Origin: Thermohalobaculum sp963822985
GTDB lineage: Bacteria > Pseudomonadota > Alphaproteobacteria > Rhodobacterales > Rhodobacteraceae
Direction: 5' to 3'
Length of the DNA stretch: 64,000 bases
NCBI GenBank assembly: GCA_963822985.1
Contig: CAWGJU010000008.1
Location: 248,001-312,000 of the forward strand
Shown here: positions 36,363-45,990 of the stretch, piece after piece
Layout of the letters: the number at the start of each line of letters is the position of its first letter
Position numbering within the stretch: position 1 is the stretch's first letter
Program-made: the position numbers and the translations under genes
Notes under the pieces: generated by a model
Databases searched by the model: none
What the model was told of the DNA's origin: nothing
Seen by the model: the letters and a program-made list of their open reading frames with translations, nothing else

Positions 36363-37926
36363 TCAGTTCTTCACCACGTCGTGCAGCAGCAGGAAGAAGG
36401 AGGGCTCAAGCTGGAAGCGCTCGACGCGGGCGCTGGTGACCGCGTTCTGCTTCCAATTGGCGATGAACGCCCAGGGCGCGTCCTCGTGCACGATCTCCTG
36501 CATCTCGCTTGTAGAGGTCCGCCCGCTCCGCCTGGTCTGTCGAGCGCCGCGCCTTTTCGAGCAGCTCGTCGACCTCCGGGTTCGAATAGTAGCCGGAGTT
36601 GAACCCGCCCTCCTCCGGCACGGCCTCGCTGCGCAGCGCGAGATAGGGCAGCGTGTCCGGGTCGTTGGTCATCCAGGCCATCTCGGCCATGTCGGCCTGG
36701 CCCTCGAGCCCCGGGTTCACCTTGCCGAGGAAGGTGTTCCACTCATAGGTCTCGATCGCGACGTCCAGCCCGACCTCGGCGAGGTCCGCCTGGATCGCCG
36801 CGCCCATGGCGACGGGGTCGAGCATGCCCGAGCCGCCGTCGGTGACGTAGAAGGTCAGCTCCGCGCCCTCGGCGCCGGCCTCCTTCAGCAGGGCCTTGGC
36901 CTTCTCCGGATCGTGCGGATAGGGCTTCAGCGCCTCGTTGTGCGCCCAGGCGAAGGCCGGCGGCGTCGGCCCGGCGGCGACCTCGGCGGTGCCCTGCAGC
37001 ACGTTGTCGACCAGCGCCTGCTTGTCGATGGCGTAGTTCACTGCCTGGCGCGCGCGCTTGTCGGCCATCGGGCCTTCGCGCGTGTTCAGGATCAGGAACC
37101 AGAGGTGCGGCCCGGCCTGCTCGTGGACGGTGAAGTTCGGGTCCTGCTCGAAGGTCTGGAGGATGTCGGGCGGCACCTCGACCATCACGTCGGCGCCGCC
37201 CGACATCATCTCGGCCAGTCGCGTGTTCGCGTCGGTGATCGGGCGGAAGACGACCGCCTGCAGGGCCGGCGCGCCGTCCCAGTAATCGGGGTTGGCCTCG
37301 ACGACGACGCGGTTGTTGGACTCCCATTCGACGAAGCGGAACGGGCCGGTGCCGGACGGGTTTCGGCCGAAATCCTTGCCGTGCTCCTTCACCGCCGCCG
37401 GCGAGACGATCAGCCCGGTCGGATAGGCCAGGTTCGACAGGAAGGGCGCATAGGGCTCCTTCAGCGTGAAGACGACCGTGTGCGCGTCCGGCGCCTCGAC
37501 CGTGTCGACCGCGCTGAAGAAGAAGCTGAGCGGGAACGGCCCAGTGTCGTGATAGGGGTGGCCCTCGTCCAGCATCCGCTCGAAGTTGAACTTCACCGCC
37601 TCGGCGTCGAAGGGCGTGCCGTCGTGGAAGGTCACGCCCTCGCGCAGCTTGAAGGTGTAGACGGTGCCGTCCTCGCTGATGTCCCAGCTTGTCGCCAGCG
37701 CCGGCTCGACCTCCAGCGTGCCGGACTTGTAGCGCACCAGCCCGTCATAGACGTTCATCAGGATGCGGAAGTCGTTGACCGCCGTCACCGCATGCGGGTC
37801 GAGCGATTTCGGCTCGGCGATCTGCGCGACGACCAGCACGCCCGGCGGCGTCTGGGCGGGCGACTGCGTCACGGTCGCGGCGAGCGCCAGAAGCGCGATG
37901 GCGGCAAGACGACGGAGACGATGCAT
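36363..37926 (-). CDS. dppA: peptide ABC transporter substrate-binding protein DppA (one frameshift)
   Basis: A solute-binding family 5 protein of about 520 residues: signal peptide (MHRLRRLAAIALLALAATVT), then LVVAQIAEPKSLDPHAVTAV. The signature YTFKLREGVTFHDGTPFDAE and YPTGLIVSPAAVKEHGKDFG are present. The frame breaks near 36502 (AAG-CGAG should be AAG-GAG or similar); the true end reads EMQEIVHEDAPWAFIANWKQ and stops at 36363. First gene of dppABCDF-gntR, divergent from the M20 hydrolase. Confidence 0.85.
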
Positions 37927-38056
37927 CGAGGTTTCCCCCCTGTCGGCTGAGTGCGGGCTGTCTCCGCATATTTCTTCATGATAAATCGGAACGAGTCAAA
38001 GCTCGATCCCGATCTTTGATGCCGGCGGAGGCGACGACACGAGGGGAGCGCCCGAC

Positions 38057-39340
38057 ATGCGTGAAAGAATGGCCGAAATGGCCGGGGGCACCCTGCAGAT
38101 CGATCCGGACCGACTGCGCGCGGACATCGATGCGGTAAACCGACTCGGCCGGCTCGATGGCGTGCCCGGCATCAACCGGGTCAGCTTCTCGGAGGCGGAC
38201 ATGGCCGGCCGGCAATGGCTGATCGGCCGGCTCGGGGATGCCGGGCTGTCGGCGCGCATGGACGCCGTCGGCAACGTCTTCGGCCGATGGGAGGTCGGGT
38301 CCGGGCCGGCGGTGCTGGCGGGCTCGCATCTCGACACGGTGCCGCAGGGCGGGCCGTTCGACGGCTCGCTCGGCGTCTGCGCCGCGCTCGAGGCGGTCCG
38401 CGCCATGCGCGACGCCGGCATCCAGCCCAAGCGGCCCGTCGAAGTCGTCTGCACCGCCGACGAGGAGGGCCGCTTCGGCGGGATGCTCGGCTCCCAGGCG
38501 ATCTGCGGCGAGGTCGGGCCGGACTGGATCGCCTCGGCCGTCGACGAGGCCGGCAACAGGCTGTCGGATGCGCTCGACGCGCGCGGACTCGACCCGGACG
38601 GCGTCACCGCCCGCCCGATGCACGAGATCGCCGTCTTCCTGGAGCTGCACATCGAGCAGGGCCCCGTGCTCGAGCGATCCGGGCACGCCATCGGCATCGT
38701 CGACGCGATCTCCGGCGTCTTCAACTGGACCGTCACGCTGACGGGCGAGGCCAACCACTCCGGCACGACGCCGATGCCGGGCCGGCGCGACGCCTTCCGC
38801 GGCCTGGCGGATTTCGGCGCCGCGATGCCCGCGATCCTGGCAGAGGCCGGCGGCCCCGACAGCCGGCTGACCGTCGGCAGGGTCGCGCTCCGTCCGAACT
38901 TCCCGCACAGCATCGCCGGCGAGGCGGTGTTCTCGATCATCGGCCGCGACACCGAGGAGGCGGTCATGCGCCAATTGGCCGAGGCCTGCCGCTCGCGCCT
39001 CGACAAAGTGGCCGCGGATCACGCCCTCGACATCAGGATCGCCGAGCAGAGCTGGCTGCCGCCGACCAGCCTCGACGCATCCATCCTCGTGGATCTGGAG
39101 ACCATCGCCCGGAGGGCGGGCATGGACGCGCTGACCATGTCCTCCGGCGCCGGTCACGACGCGCAGACCTTTGCCCGCCATTGTCCGGCCGGGCTGATCT
39201 TCGTGCCGTCCATCGCAGGCATCAGCCACGCCCCGGAGGAATGTACGGACTGGCCCGACATCCATCGGGGCGCGCTGATCCTCGCAAACGCAGTGCGGCT
39301 CTACGCGACGCGCGGCCCCGAGCAACCCAACGCAGGATGA
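38057..39340 (+). CDS. M20-family amidohydrolase (N-carbamoyl-L-amino acid hydrolase / allantoate amidohydrolase type)
   Basis: A 427-residue di-metal hydrolase: LAGSHLDTVPQGGPFDGSLG (first ligands His and Asp), CTADEEGRFGGMLGSQAICG (catalytic Glu pair), ELHIEQGPVLE, GEANHSGTTPMPGRRDAF and C-terminal MSSGAGHDAQTFA. This is the HyuC/AllC/beta-ureidopropionase subfamily, not a peptidase. It is divergent from dppABCDF, so the importer may bring in an N-carbamoyl or ureido compound, or a peptide. The exact substrate is unknown. Confidence 0.88.
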   Translation: MRERMAEMAGGTLQIDPDRLRADIDAVNRLGRLDGVPGINRVSFSEADMAGRQWLIGRLGDAGLSARMDAVGNVFGRWEVGSGPAVLAGSHLDTVPQGGPFDGSLGVCAALEAVRAMRDAGIQPKRPVEVVCTADEEGRFGGMLGSQAICGEVGPDWIASAVDEAGNRLSDALDARGLDPDGVTARPMHEIAVFLELHIEQGPVLERSGHAIGIVDAISGVFNWTVTLTGEANHSGTTPMPGRRDAFRGLADFGAAMPAILAEAGGPDSRLTVGRVALRPNFPHSIAGEAVFSIIGRDTEEAVMRQLAEACRSRLDKVAADHALDIRIAEQSWLPPTSLDASILVDLETIARRAGMDALTMSSGAGHDAQTFARHCPAGLIFVPSIAGISHAPEECTDWPDIHRGALILANAVRLYATRGPEQPNAG

Positions 39341-39437
39341 TCGCCCTGCAGACCAAAGCGCGGCTTCGGCCCTGCTCGCCCGCCGGTGTGGCGGAGCGGG
39401 ACGGCAGGACAGTGAGGATCGGCCTGGGCCGCCCGCC

Positions 39438-40569
39438 TCAGTAGGTGACGACCGCTCGGATCGACTTGCCCTCGTGCATCAGGTCGAAGCCTTCATTGAT
39501 GCGGTCGAGCGGCAGGGTGTGGGTGATCATCGGGTCGATCTGGATCTTGCCCTGCATGTACCAGTCGACGATCTTCGGCACGTCCGTGCGGCCCCTCGCG
39601 CCGCCGAAGGCCGTGCCCTTCCAGACCCGGCCCGTGACCAGCTGGAACGGGCGCGTGGCGATCTCCGCGCCGGCCGGCGCCACCCCGATGATGATCGACT
39701 CGCCCCAGCCGCGATGCGCGCATTCGAGCGCCGCGCGCATGACCTTGACGTTGCCCGTGCAGTCGAAGGTGTAGTCGGCGCCGCCGATCTGGTCGGCGCC
39801 GCGCTTGGTCATGTTCACCAGATGCGGCACGATCTCGTCGCCAACTTCCGCGGCGTTGACGAAATGCGTCATGCCGAAGCGCTCGCCCCACTCCTTCCTG
39901 GCGGGGTTGAGGTCGACGCCGATGATCATGTCGGCGCCGGCGAGCCGCAGCCCCTGGATGACGTTGAGCCCGATGCCGCCCAAGCCGAAGACGACCGAGG
40001 TGGCGCCCGGGCGTGACCTTGGCGGTGTTCAGCACGGCGCCGATGCCGGTGGTGACGCCGCAGCCGATATAGCAGATCTTGTCGAAGGGCGCGTCCTCGC
40101 GGACCTTGGCGACGGCGATCTCGGGCAGCACCGTGAAGTTCGAAAATGTCGAGCAGCCCATGTAGTGCAGGATCGGCTCGCCATCGAGCGAGGTGAAGCG
40201 CGAGGTGCCGTCCGGCATCACGCCCTGCCCCTGCGTCGACCGGATCGCCGTGCAGAGGTTGGTCTTGCGGCTGAGGCAGCTGGGGCACTGCCGGCATTCA
40301 GGCGTGTAGAGCGGGATGACGTGGTCGCCCTTCTTTACGCTGGTCACGCCGGAGCCCACCTCGACGACGACGCCCGCGCCCTCATGCCCGAGGATCGCCG
40401 GGAAGGCGCCTTCGGGGTCGGCGCCCGACAGCGTGAACTCGTCCGTATGGCAGATGCCGGTCGCCTTGATCTCGACCATCACCTCGCCGGCCTTCGGCCC
40501 CTCGAGGTTGACCTCCGTCACCTCCAGCGGCTTGCCCGCCTGAAGCGCCACTGCAGCACGCGTCCGCAT
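39438..40569 (-). CDS. S-(hydroxymethyl)glutathione dehydrogenase / class III alcohol dehydrogenase (one frameshift)
   Basis: Starts MRTRAAVALQAGKPLEVTEV with ATGICHTDEFTLSGADPEG, structural-zinc PECRQCPSCLSRKTNLC, STQGQGVMPDGTSRF and GCSTFSNFTVLPEIAVAKV. The frame breaks near 40007 (CCCGGGCGCC should be CCCGGCGCC). It continues GGIGLNVIQGLRLAGADMII to the end EGKSIRAVVTY at 39438. Corrected length about 376, normal for class III ADH (AdhC/FrmA). It oxidises the formaldehyde-glutathione adduct and reduces S-nitrosoglutathione. Confidence 0.88.
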
Positions 40570-40685
40570 GGGAATTTCCCCTTCGTCTCGCCTGGGCCGC
40601 GCGAGTCGCGGCCGTGCCGCGAGCTTTGCCCAAGGAGGACGCCCGTGAAAAGGGGGCTACGGCATCAATGCACGGCTAAGCCTTG

Positions 40686-41504
40686 TCAGCCGGGCATGGT
40701 GTCACCGCTGACGGCCTGCCAGCCCTGCGCCCCGGAGCGAAAGACCGCGCGTTGCGTGTGCTCGAAGCCCTCGGCACCATGCCCGGCGGCGTAGCGGTCG
40801 ACCACCACCTCGCCGGGCTCGACCGTCAGCACGTTGAAGTCGTTCTCCTCGCCGCGCAGGCGGGTCGAGAGCCCGGTCCCGGCATGGACCTGGAGTGCGC
40901 CGCGACGGCCGACGCGCTCGGCGAAGGGCTCGGCCCGCCACGAGTGCAGATGGCCGCTGAGGATGATGTCGGCGCCGCAATCGGCGAGCGCGTCGATGGC
41001 CTTGGCCGCCCCCTTCATCAGCACCTTGTCGTCGGTCGGCTGATGCTCGAACGGGTGGTGCGCCACGACGATCCGGACCCGGTCGCCCTCGCCCCTAAAG
41101 GTCTGGCAGACCCGTCGCACGGCCCGGCTGCCCACCCTGCCCCGCTGCCATGCATAGGGGTTGACAGTGTTGATGCCCGTGACGGTGATCTCGTCGTTCT
41201 CGAAATGCGGCTCGAGATCCCGATCGATCCATTTGCGATAGCGCCGGTAGGGGAACAGCATCCGGGTGAAAACGTCATCGAGCGGCACGTCGTGGTTGCC
41301 GGGGACGACCAGCACCGGGGCGTCCAGCCGGTCGATGAAGGCCCGCGCCGCGCGATACTGCGAGCTGCGCGCCCGCTGGGTCAGGTCGCCCGAGATCACG
41401 ACCAGGTCGGGGCCGATCGCGTTCAGCTGCGCGATCAGCGGTCGCAGCAGCTCGGGCCGCGTGCGCCCGAAATGCAGGTCGGAGATGTGGATGAGGCGCG
41501 CCAT
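40686..41504 (-). CDS. metallophosphoesterase
   Basis: 272 residues with the calcineurin-like set: HISDLHFG, VISGDLTQRARSSQY, VVPGNHDVPLDD, VVAHHPFEH and ILSGHLHSW. These bind two metals and act on phosphomono- or diesters; the CpdA/3',5'-cyclic-AMP phosphodiesterase-like branch is closest by motif spacing, but the substrate is not determined. It starts 3 nt before the lipid-kinase-like gene ends, so the two form an operon. Confidence 0.88.
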   Translation of the reverse strand: MARLIHISDLHFGRTRPELLRPLIAQLNAIGPDLVVISGDLTQRARSSQYRAARAFIDRLDAPVLVVPGNHDVPLDDVFTRMLFPYRRYRKWIDRDLEPHFENDEITVTGINTVNPYAWQRGRVGSRAVRRVCQTFRGEGDRVRIVVAHHPFEHQPTDDKVLMKGAAKAIDALADCGADIILSGHLHSWRAEPFAERVGRRGALQVHAGTGLSTRLRGEENDFNVLTVEPGEVVVDRYAAGHGAEGFEHTQRAVFRSGAQGWQAVSGDTMPG

Positions 41505-41507
41505 TCC

Positions 41508-42464
41508 TCAGCCGGCGGGCGCTGACTGCGACGGCGACGGCGACGGCGGCGCGAGGAGCTGAAGCGCCCCGGCGCGCAGCTGGAAGTGGAAGGGCGCCGC
41601 CATTCGGCCGCGCTCGCCGTCGCGGGCGACGATGCCGCCCCGCCGCAGCGTCTCGACCATAATGTCGCGGCCGGCGAGCAGGCGGAAGTCGCGGTCCCGG
41701 TCCATGTGGCCGAGCGCCAGCCGGACCGCGAACGCGATCAGCCCCCAGCGCCCGACATCGGGCGCGACGAGCGCGACGAGCTGGCCCTGGCGGATCAGAT
41801 CGGCGCCGGCCAGGTTGAAGAGCTCGAGCTGGAAGGCGTTGTTGGCGACAAAGATCATCGGCGTCTTGAACCGGTGCACCTCGCCGTCCACGGTCACCAC
41901 CATGCGCAGTCGGATGCGGAAGTTCGCGAGCGCGACCAGCACCGACCAGTAGGCGGCGACGCGGCTGCGGCCGTATTTGCGGTAGATGCGCTCCCGGCTT
42001 TCCAGCACCTTCGCATAGGCGCCGAGGCTGGCATTGTTGAGAAAGACGCGGCCGTTCACCTCGGCGATGTCGAGCGGCCGGGGCTCGGCGGTCAGCAGGG
42101 CCTGCAGCGCCTCGGGCACCGTCTCGGGCAGGCTCTGGCCACGGGCGAAATAGTTGAAGGTGCCGAGCGGCACCACCCCCATGCGGCAGTCCGAGCCGAG
42201 CAGCGCCGAGGCGACGGCGCAGATCGTGCCGTCGCCGCCGGCCGCGACGATGGTGCGGTACCCCTCGGCGAGCGCCTCCTTGACGGTCGCCTCCAGTTCG
42301 CTGCCGCGCACCTCACGGACGATGAAACGGCCGGGGTGCTTTTCCACCTCGGTCCGAAGCTGCTGCGCCTTTTCGCCCGTGCGCTTCTTGCCTGAATGCG
42401 GGTTCATGACGATCAGGATCTCGTCCCGAGCGGCACCGGCTGCAGGTGCCGGTGGCTTGTCCAT
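41508..42464 (-). CDS. diacylglycerol kinase family lipid kinase
   Basis: A 318-residue protein with DAGK catalytic pieces ILIVMNPHSGKKRTGEKAQQ, TIVAAGGDGTICAVASAL, MGVVPLGTFNYFARG and VNGRVFLNNASLGAYAKVLE. It is a YegS/BmrU-like lipid or sphingoid kinase. ATG 42464 is chosen; MSHNMDG at 42494 is possible. The C-terminus ends in a PSPSPSQ stretch coded by GCGACG hexamers (41528-41545). Confidence 0.85.
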   Translation of the reverse strand: MDKPPAPAAGAARDEILIVMNPHSGKKRTGEKAQQLRTEVEKHPGRFIVREVRGSELEATVKEALAEGYRTIVAAGGDGTICAVASALLGSDCRMGVVPLGTFNYFARGQSLPETVPEALQALLTAEPRPLDIAEVNGRVFLNNASLGAYAKVLESRERIYRKYGRSRVAAYWSVLVALANFRIRLRMVVTVDGEVHRFKTPMIFVANNAFQLELFNLAGADLIRQGQLVALVAPDVGRWGLIAFAVRLALGHMDRDRDFRLLAGRDIMVETLRRGGIVARDGERGRMAAPFHFQLRAGALQLLAPPSPSPSQSAPAG

Positions 42465-42678
42465 AGCGACCTGCCCATCCATGTTGTGCGACATCGTTCC
42501 CGAGGGACCCAGCCAAACCTCCCGTGCGGTGGCCAACACGCGACGTGGCCGGCGCGTTCCGTCCAGCGCCGCAGGACCCGCGGGAATGTAGCGCAGAAAC
42601 CGGGCGCAGAAAGCCGGGCGCAGGAACCGGGCGAGCCGAGGGGGCGTTGCCCATTCCGCAACAACAGGAGCAGAGAAG

Positions 42679-42990
42679 ATGAATTCCTCGCCGATGGCAA
42701 TCTGGCAATCCGGATACGACGCCTGGCGCATGTTGGCCGAGGCGCAGACCGTCGTCGCGCTGAGGATGATGGGGATGGCGGGCGTCTGGACCCTCGCCGA
42801 GGGCGAGACGGCGCGCATGTTCACCGAAAAGCAGCAGGCCTTCGCGCAGTCAGCATTAGACCTGACGGCGGCCGCCATGCGGGGCAAGCCGCCGGAGGAG
42901 ATCCTGGCGGCCGCCGTGCGGCCGCTCGGGCGCCGCACGCGCGCCAATTCGCGCCGGCTGGGGCGGTCATTCGCCCGGCAGATGCGCTGA
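42679..42990 (+). CDS. small helical protein, phasin-like (unknown)
   Basis: 103 residues, MNSSPMAIWQSGYDAWRMLA, then EAQTVVALRMMGMAGVWTLA and EKQQAFAQSALDLTAAAMRG, ending in basic GRRTRANSRRLGRSFARQMR. Similar short proteins occur singly in alphaproteobacteria and are annotated as hypothetical; helix content and 'EKQQAF' spacing recall phasins. A GGAG motif precedes the start. Function not known. Confidence 0.65.
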   Translation: MNSSPMAIWQSGYDAWRMLAEAQTVVALRMMGMAGVWTLAEGETARMFTEKQQAFAQSALDLTAAAMRGKPPEEILAAAVRPLGRRTRANSRRLGRSFARQMR

Positions 42991-43013
42991 GCTTCAGGAA
43001 AGCAGGGCGGGGC

Positions 43014-43229
43014 TCAGTCCTCGCCCTTGCCGCCCTTCTTTGCGTCCTCGTCCGATTTGGTCACGCGCGTGGCGCCGGCGGGCCGCTCGAAGCTGCGCTT
43101 CATCTCGTCCTCGGTGCCGACATCGCGCGCCAGCCGGCCGCCGGCGCGGCCCTGGTGCCCGACCTCGGACTGGTTGGCGATTTCCTGCGCTTCCTGCTTG
43201 CCGTCCTTCGACCTGTGTCGCTCGGCCAT
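43014..43229 (-). CDS. small hydrophilic protein of unknown function
   Basis: 71 residues, highly charged, no hydrophobic segment: KDGKQEAQEIANQSEVGHQG, then EMKRSFERPAGATRVTKSDE. GGAGAAAAGA is an acceptable ribosome-binding site before ATG 43229. The composition is like stress-related disordered small proteins. I recognise no family. Confidence 0.55.
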   Translation of the reverse strand: MAERHRSKDGKQEAQEIANQSEVGHQGRAGGRLARDVGTEDEMKRSFERPAGATRVTKSDEDAKKGGKGED

Positions 43230-43250
43230 TCTTTTCTCCGATCGCTGCTG

Positions 43251-44222
43251 TCAGGCAATCAACGTGGCGACGGAGAGCGGGGTTCCGGTCCGCCCGGCGG
43301 CATTCCGGGCTATGGCAAAGCGGATGGCGGGCGTCTCGAGCCAGCGCCCCAGCGCGTCGCAGAAGGCCGCCGGTTGCTCGATCATCGGCAGGTGGCCGCT
43401 CGGCAGCACGACCGCGCGGCCGCGCCGCAGCGCCTGCGCGAGCGCCAGCTGCTGCGTGGGGTGGACGACCGGATCGCCGGCGCAGATGACGTTGAAGACC
43501 GGCACGTCCACCCTGCCGGGCTCGGCGAGACCGGGCCCGCGCCGCAGCCACAACGCCACGGCGCGCAAGGTCCGCGGATCGCTTCGCCGAAGGTCGTCCA
43601 GCATGGCGAGCGGCATCGCCGCGGCGGGGCCGGCAGCCGCCATCGCCGAACGCAGACCGGCGCGGAACGTGCGGGGCGAGGCGAGCCAGGCGCGCAGCAT
43701 CAGCCGGAAGGCGGTGCCGCCCACCCCCGGCAGGCAGGCGAGCTCGCGGACGAGGCTGCGCGAGCCGAGGCGGCGGCCGTCGCGGAGCGCCCCGACGACG
43801 CAGACACCTGCCACCAGCTCGGGGTGCAGGCGGGCGACCTCGAGCGCAACGAGGGCGCCGGTCGAATGGCCGACGAGCCGCAGCGGGCGGCCGTCGAAGC
43901 TCTCCCGCAGCGCCGCGGCATATGCTTCTGCGAGCCGGTCGCCTTGCAGGAGGAAGGCGAGGTCGGCGGGCGAGAGGTGCCACGGATGGTGGCCCGGCAG
44001 CGGCAGCGCGACCGCGGGGCGATGCGAGACGAGCGCGTCGAGCCCCGGTGTGCGCCACATCGCATTCGTGGCGAGCAATCCATGGATGAACGCGACCGGC
44101 GTCGCGTCGCCGCCCGCCGGGCCGAGCTGCGTCACCGGGACTGGCGCCGGGATTCGGACTGGGACTGGGACTGGGACTGGGGCCGCGACCTCGGACGGCG
44201 AACCACTGGAAGCGGACATCAT
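43251..44222 (-). CDS. alpha/beta hydrolase
   Basis: About 323 residues: after a PVPVPVPV-type N-terminus it has VAFIHGLLATNAMWRTPG, the nucleophile elbow LVGHSTGALVALEVA, and the catalytic acid and His regions FNVICAGDPVVHPTQ and LPSGHLPMIEQPAAFCDALG. Start ATG 44222 or 44219; the frame extends upstream without a credible start. Substrate unknown. The N-terminal (Pro-Val) repeat is coded by GGACTG hexamers. Confidence 0.82.
   Translation of the reverse strand: MMSASSGSPSEVAAPVPVPVPVRIPAPVPVTQLGPAGGDATPVAFIHGLLATNAMWRTPGLDALVSHRPAVALPLPGHHPWHLSPADLAFLLQGDRLAEAYAAALRESFDGRPLRLVGHSTGALVALEVARLHPELVAGVCVVGALRDGRRLGSRSLVRELACLPGVGGTAFRLMLRAWLASPRTFRAGLRSAMAAAGPAAAMPLAMLDDLRRSDPRTLRAVALWLRRGPGLAEPGRVDVPVFNVICAGDPVVHPTQQLALAQALRRGRAVVLPSGHLPMIEQPAAFCDALGRWLETPAIRFAIARNAAGRTGTPLSVATLIA
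44156..44179. repeat. GGACTG hexanucleotide repeat in the alpha/beta hydrolase gene
   Basis: Four perfect GGACTG copies, extended by partial units, coding a Pro-Val repeat near the N-terminus of the hydrolase. In-frame copy-number change is possible without loss of frame. Confidence 0.85.
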
Positions 44223-44493
44223 ATGCAAAAACCTGGTGTCTCGCCCGCGCCAATGACCCGCGGTCGTGGCCAGCAGAGAATCGCTCGAGCGCTTCCCAAG
44301 CCCGCCGGCTCGTCCGAACTGCATCGTCACCCCCGCGAAGGCGGCAACAGATCCCTCCTTCCGCAAGGATCGCGGCAGCGGATCGTCAGAACCGTTTCGA
44401 TCGCCAGATGTTCTAGCAGTGAAAGGCAAGGGGCGGTCGGCGCCGGGGGTTCGGGGGAGGGGGAGAGGCGCCGACCGCATCGTGCGTCGCCCG

Positions 44494-45058
44494 TCAGGCG
44501 ACGGCACGATCTCGATGGATGCCTTCGCAGACCTCCTCCGCGATCTTCGCGCAGAAGGCATCCAGATCTCCAGGGTTGCGGCTGGTCACGATGCCGAGGT
44601 CGCATACGACCTCCTCGTCCACCCAGGTCGCGCCGGCGTTCTCGACGTCCTTGCGGATCGAGCGATACGAGGTCGCGCGCCGCCCGCTCAGCAGCTCGGC
44701 CTCAATCAGCAGCCAGGGCGCGTGGCAGATGGCGGCCAGCGTCTTCTTGGAATCGTAGAAGTCCTGGACGAACTCGATCGCCTTGGGCTGGACGCGCAGC
44801 AGATCGGGGTTGATCTGGCCGCCGGGCAGGACAAGCGCGTCGAAATCGTCGACCCTTGCGTCGTCGAGCGCCATGTCGACCGGGATCGAACTCGCCCCAA
44901 TCGTCCTTGTCCCAGCCCTTGATCTCGCCGCTTTCGGGCGAGATCACCGTCACCGTCGCGCCCGCTTCGGCCAGCTTGCTGCGCGGCACGGCGAGCTCGG
45001 AGTACTCGAAACCATGCGTCGCCAGAATGGCGATGCGCTTTCCGGTCAGATCCTGCAT
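44494..45058 (-). CDS. DJ-1/PfpI family protein (one frameshift)
   Basis: Starts MQDLTGKRIAILATHGFEYS, reads VTVISPESGEIKGWDKDDWG, breaks near 44890 (GAGTTCGATCCC; one base too many), then IPVDMALDDARVDDFDALVL, PGGQINPDLL, the nucleophile Cys in TLAAICHAPWLLIEAELLSG, and ends IHRDRAVA. About 187 residues, as for YhbO/PfpI-type class I glutaminase-like proteins (deglycase or chaperone, debated). AGAAGGA precedes the start. Confidence 0.85.
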
Positions 45059-45386
45059 GATGGAATCCTTCTCGCTTCCTGGAATTTCTGTCAGCGCCTG
45101 CGAAAGCCTCTCCGCGGCGAACCGGGGTGACGCTCGGCCGGCTTCCGGTCCAAAACTCACCCGACAGGGGCTGGTTCCACCAGAAGATCGGTCGGCGTAA
45201 TTTGTTCCTGCGCTGGCAAGGGATCGGCTGACTACACGGGCTGGTTGAAAACGTATCCCACCATGAAAATCGGGACAGGTTCCGGCAACTATCAAATATC
45301 TGCGACGTTGAGCACGCGAGGTCGGGGAACGCTCTGGAACCCTCGGCCCGTTGTGTATCCGAACGGAAGACGGGAGGTCTCCCTCA
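45059..45386. other. 328-bp intergenic region before the VPLPA-CTERM gene
   Basis: Divergent promoter region between the PfpI gene (minus) and the CTERM gene (plus). It is less G+C-rich from about 45230 on. No convincing gene or operator; I see no sigma-factor element that I would defend. Confidence 0.5.
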
Positions 45387-45920
45387 ATGAAAACGCGTGC
45401 TCTCTCCCTCGCTGCAGCTGTCGCTATGGCCAGCGTGCCGGCCTCGCTGATGCTTGCGGGGTCAGCCGAAGCAGTCACGGCGCTTCTGCCGAACGGCACT
45501 TATAACATCGGTGGTCCCGGCGACGAGACCCAGTTCACCGGCGCAATCTTCGACGCCGATGGTGGTGCCGGGATGTGGATGGTGACATTCGACGCCACGC
45601 CTTACGAGCCGACTGCGTCGGCGATGGCGACAATAGGGCCGATCACTGCCGGCACCTTTTCCGGGCTAACGATGTCTTGGCTCTCGGATATGACGGTGCT
45701 TGCGACCAGCGACATCGAACCGATTGAAACAACGCTGACGACTTCCTTCGCAGCGCCTTATCAAATTCAGAAGCTAAAGGTCGAGTGGACGGATTCGATG
45801 GCGAATACCGGTTTTGACGTCGAGGTCGCCACGTCCGCGATTCCGCTGCCGGCGTCGGTTCTGATGCTTCTCGCAGCCCTCACCGGACTCGGCCTACTGG
45901 GTCGCCGCCGCGAAGCCTGA
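45387..45920 (+). CDS. VPLPA-CTERM sorting-domain secreted protein
   Basis: 177 residues: signal peptide (MKTRALSLAAAVAMASVPAS, cleavage near AEA), a beta-rich Thr/Gly-containing body, then the sorting tail IPLPASVLMLLAALTGLGLL followed by GRRREA. The P-L-P-A motif, helix and basic end define VPLPA-CTERM, the alphaproteobacterial PEP-CTERM relative processed by exosortase/rhombosortase-type enzymes. No exosortase is in this window. Possibly exported to the surface or matrix. Confidence 0.88.
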   Translation: MKTRALSLAAAVAMASVPASLMLAGSAEAVTALLPNGTYNIGGPGDETQFTGAIFDADGGAGMWMVTFDATPYEPTASAMATIGPITAGTFSGLTMSWLSDMTVLATSDIEPIETTLTTSFAAPYQIQKLKVEWTDSMANTGFDVEVATSAIPLPASVLMLLAALTGLGLLGRRREA

Positions 45921-45951
45921 GCCCAGCCTTCCTTGGCTGACGATCAACTCT

Positions 45952-45985
45952 CGAGGGAACGCGCACACGCGTTCCCTCGTTCTTT
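45952..45985 (+). terminator. intrinsic terminator after the VPLPA-CTERM gene
   Basis: Perfect 12-bp stem CGAGGGAACGCG / CGCGTTCCCTCG (45952-45963 and 45968-45979) with loop CACA, followed by TTCTTT. It lies 32 nt after the stop and ends only 5 nt before the next start (45991), so the DUF4112 gene probably has its own signals or partial read-through. Confidence 0.88.
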
Positions 45986-45990
45986 GCGTC

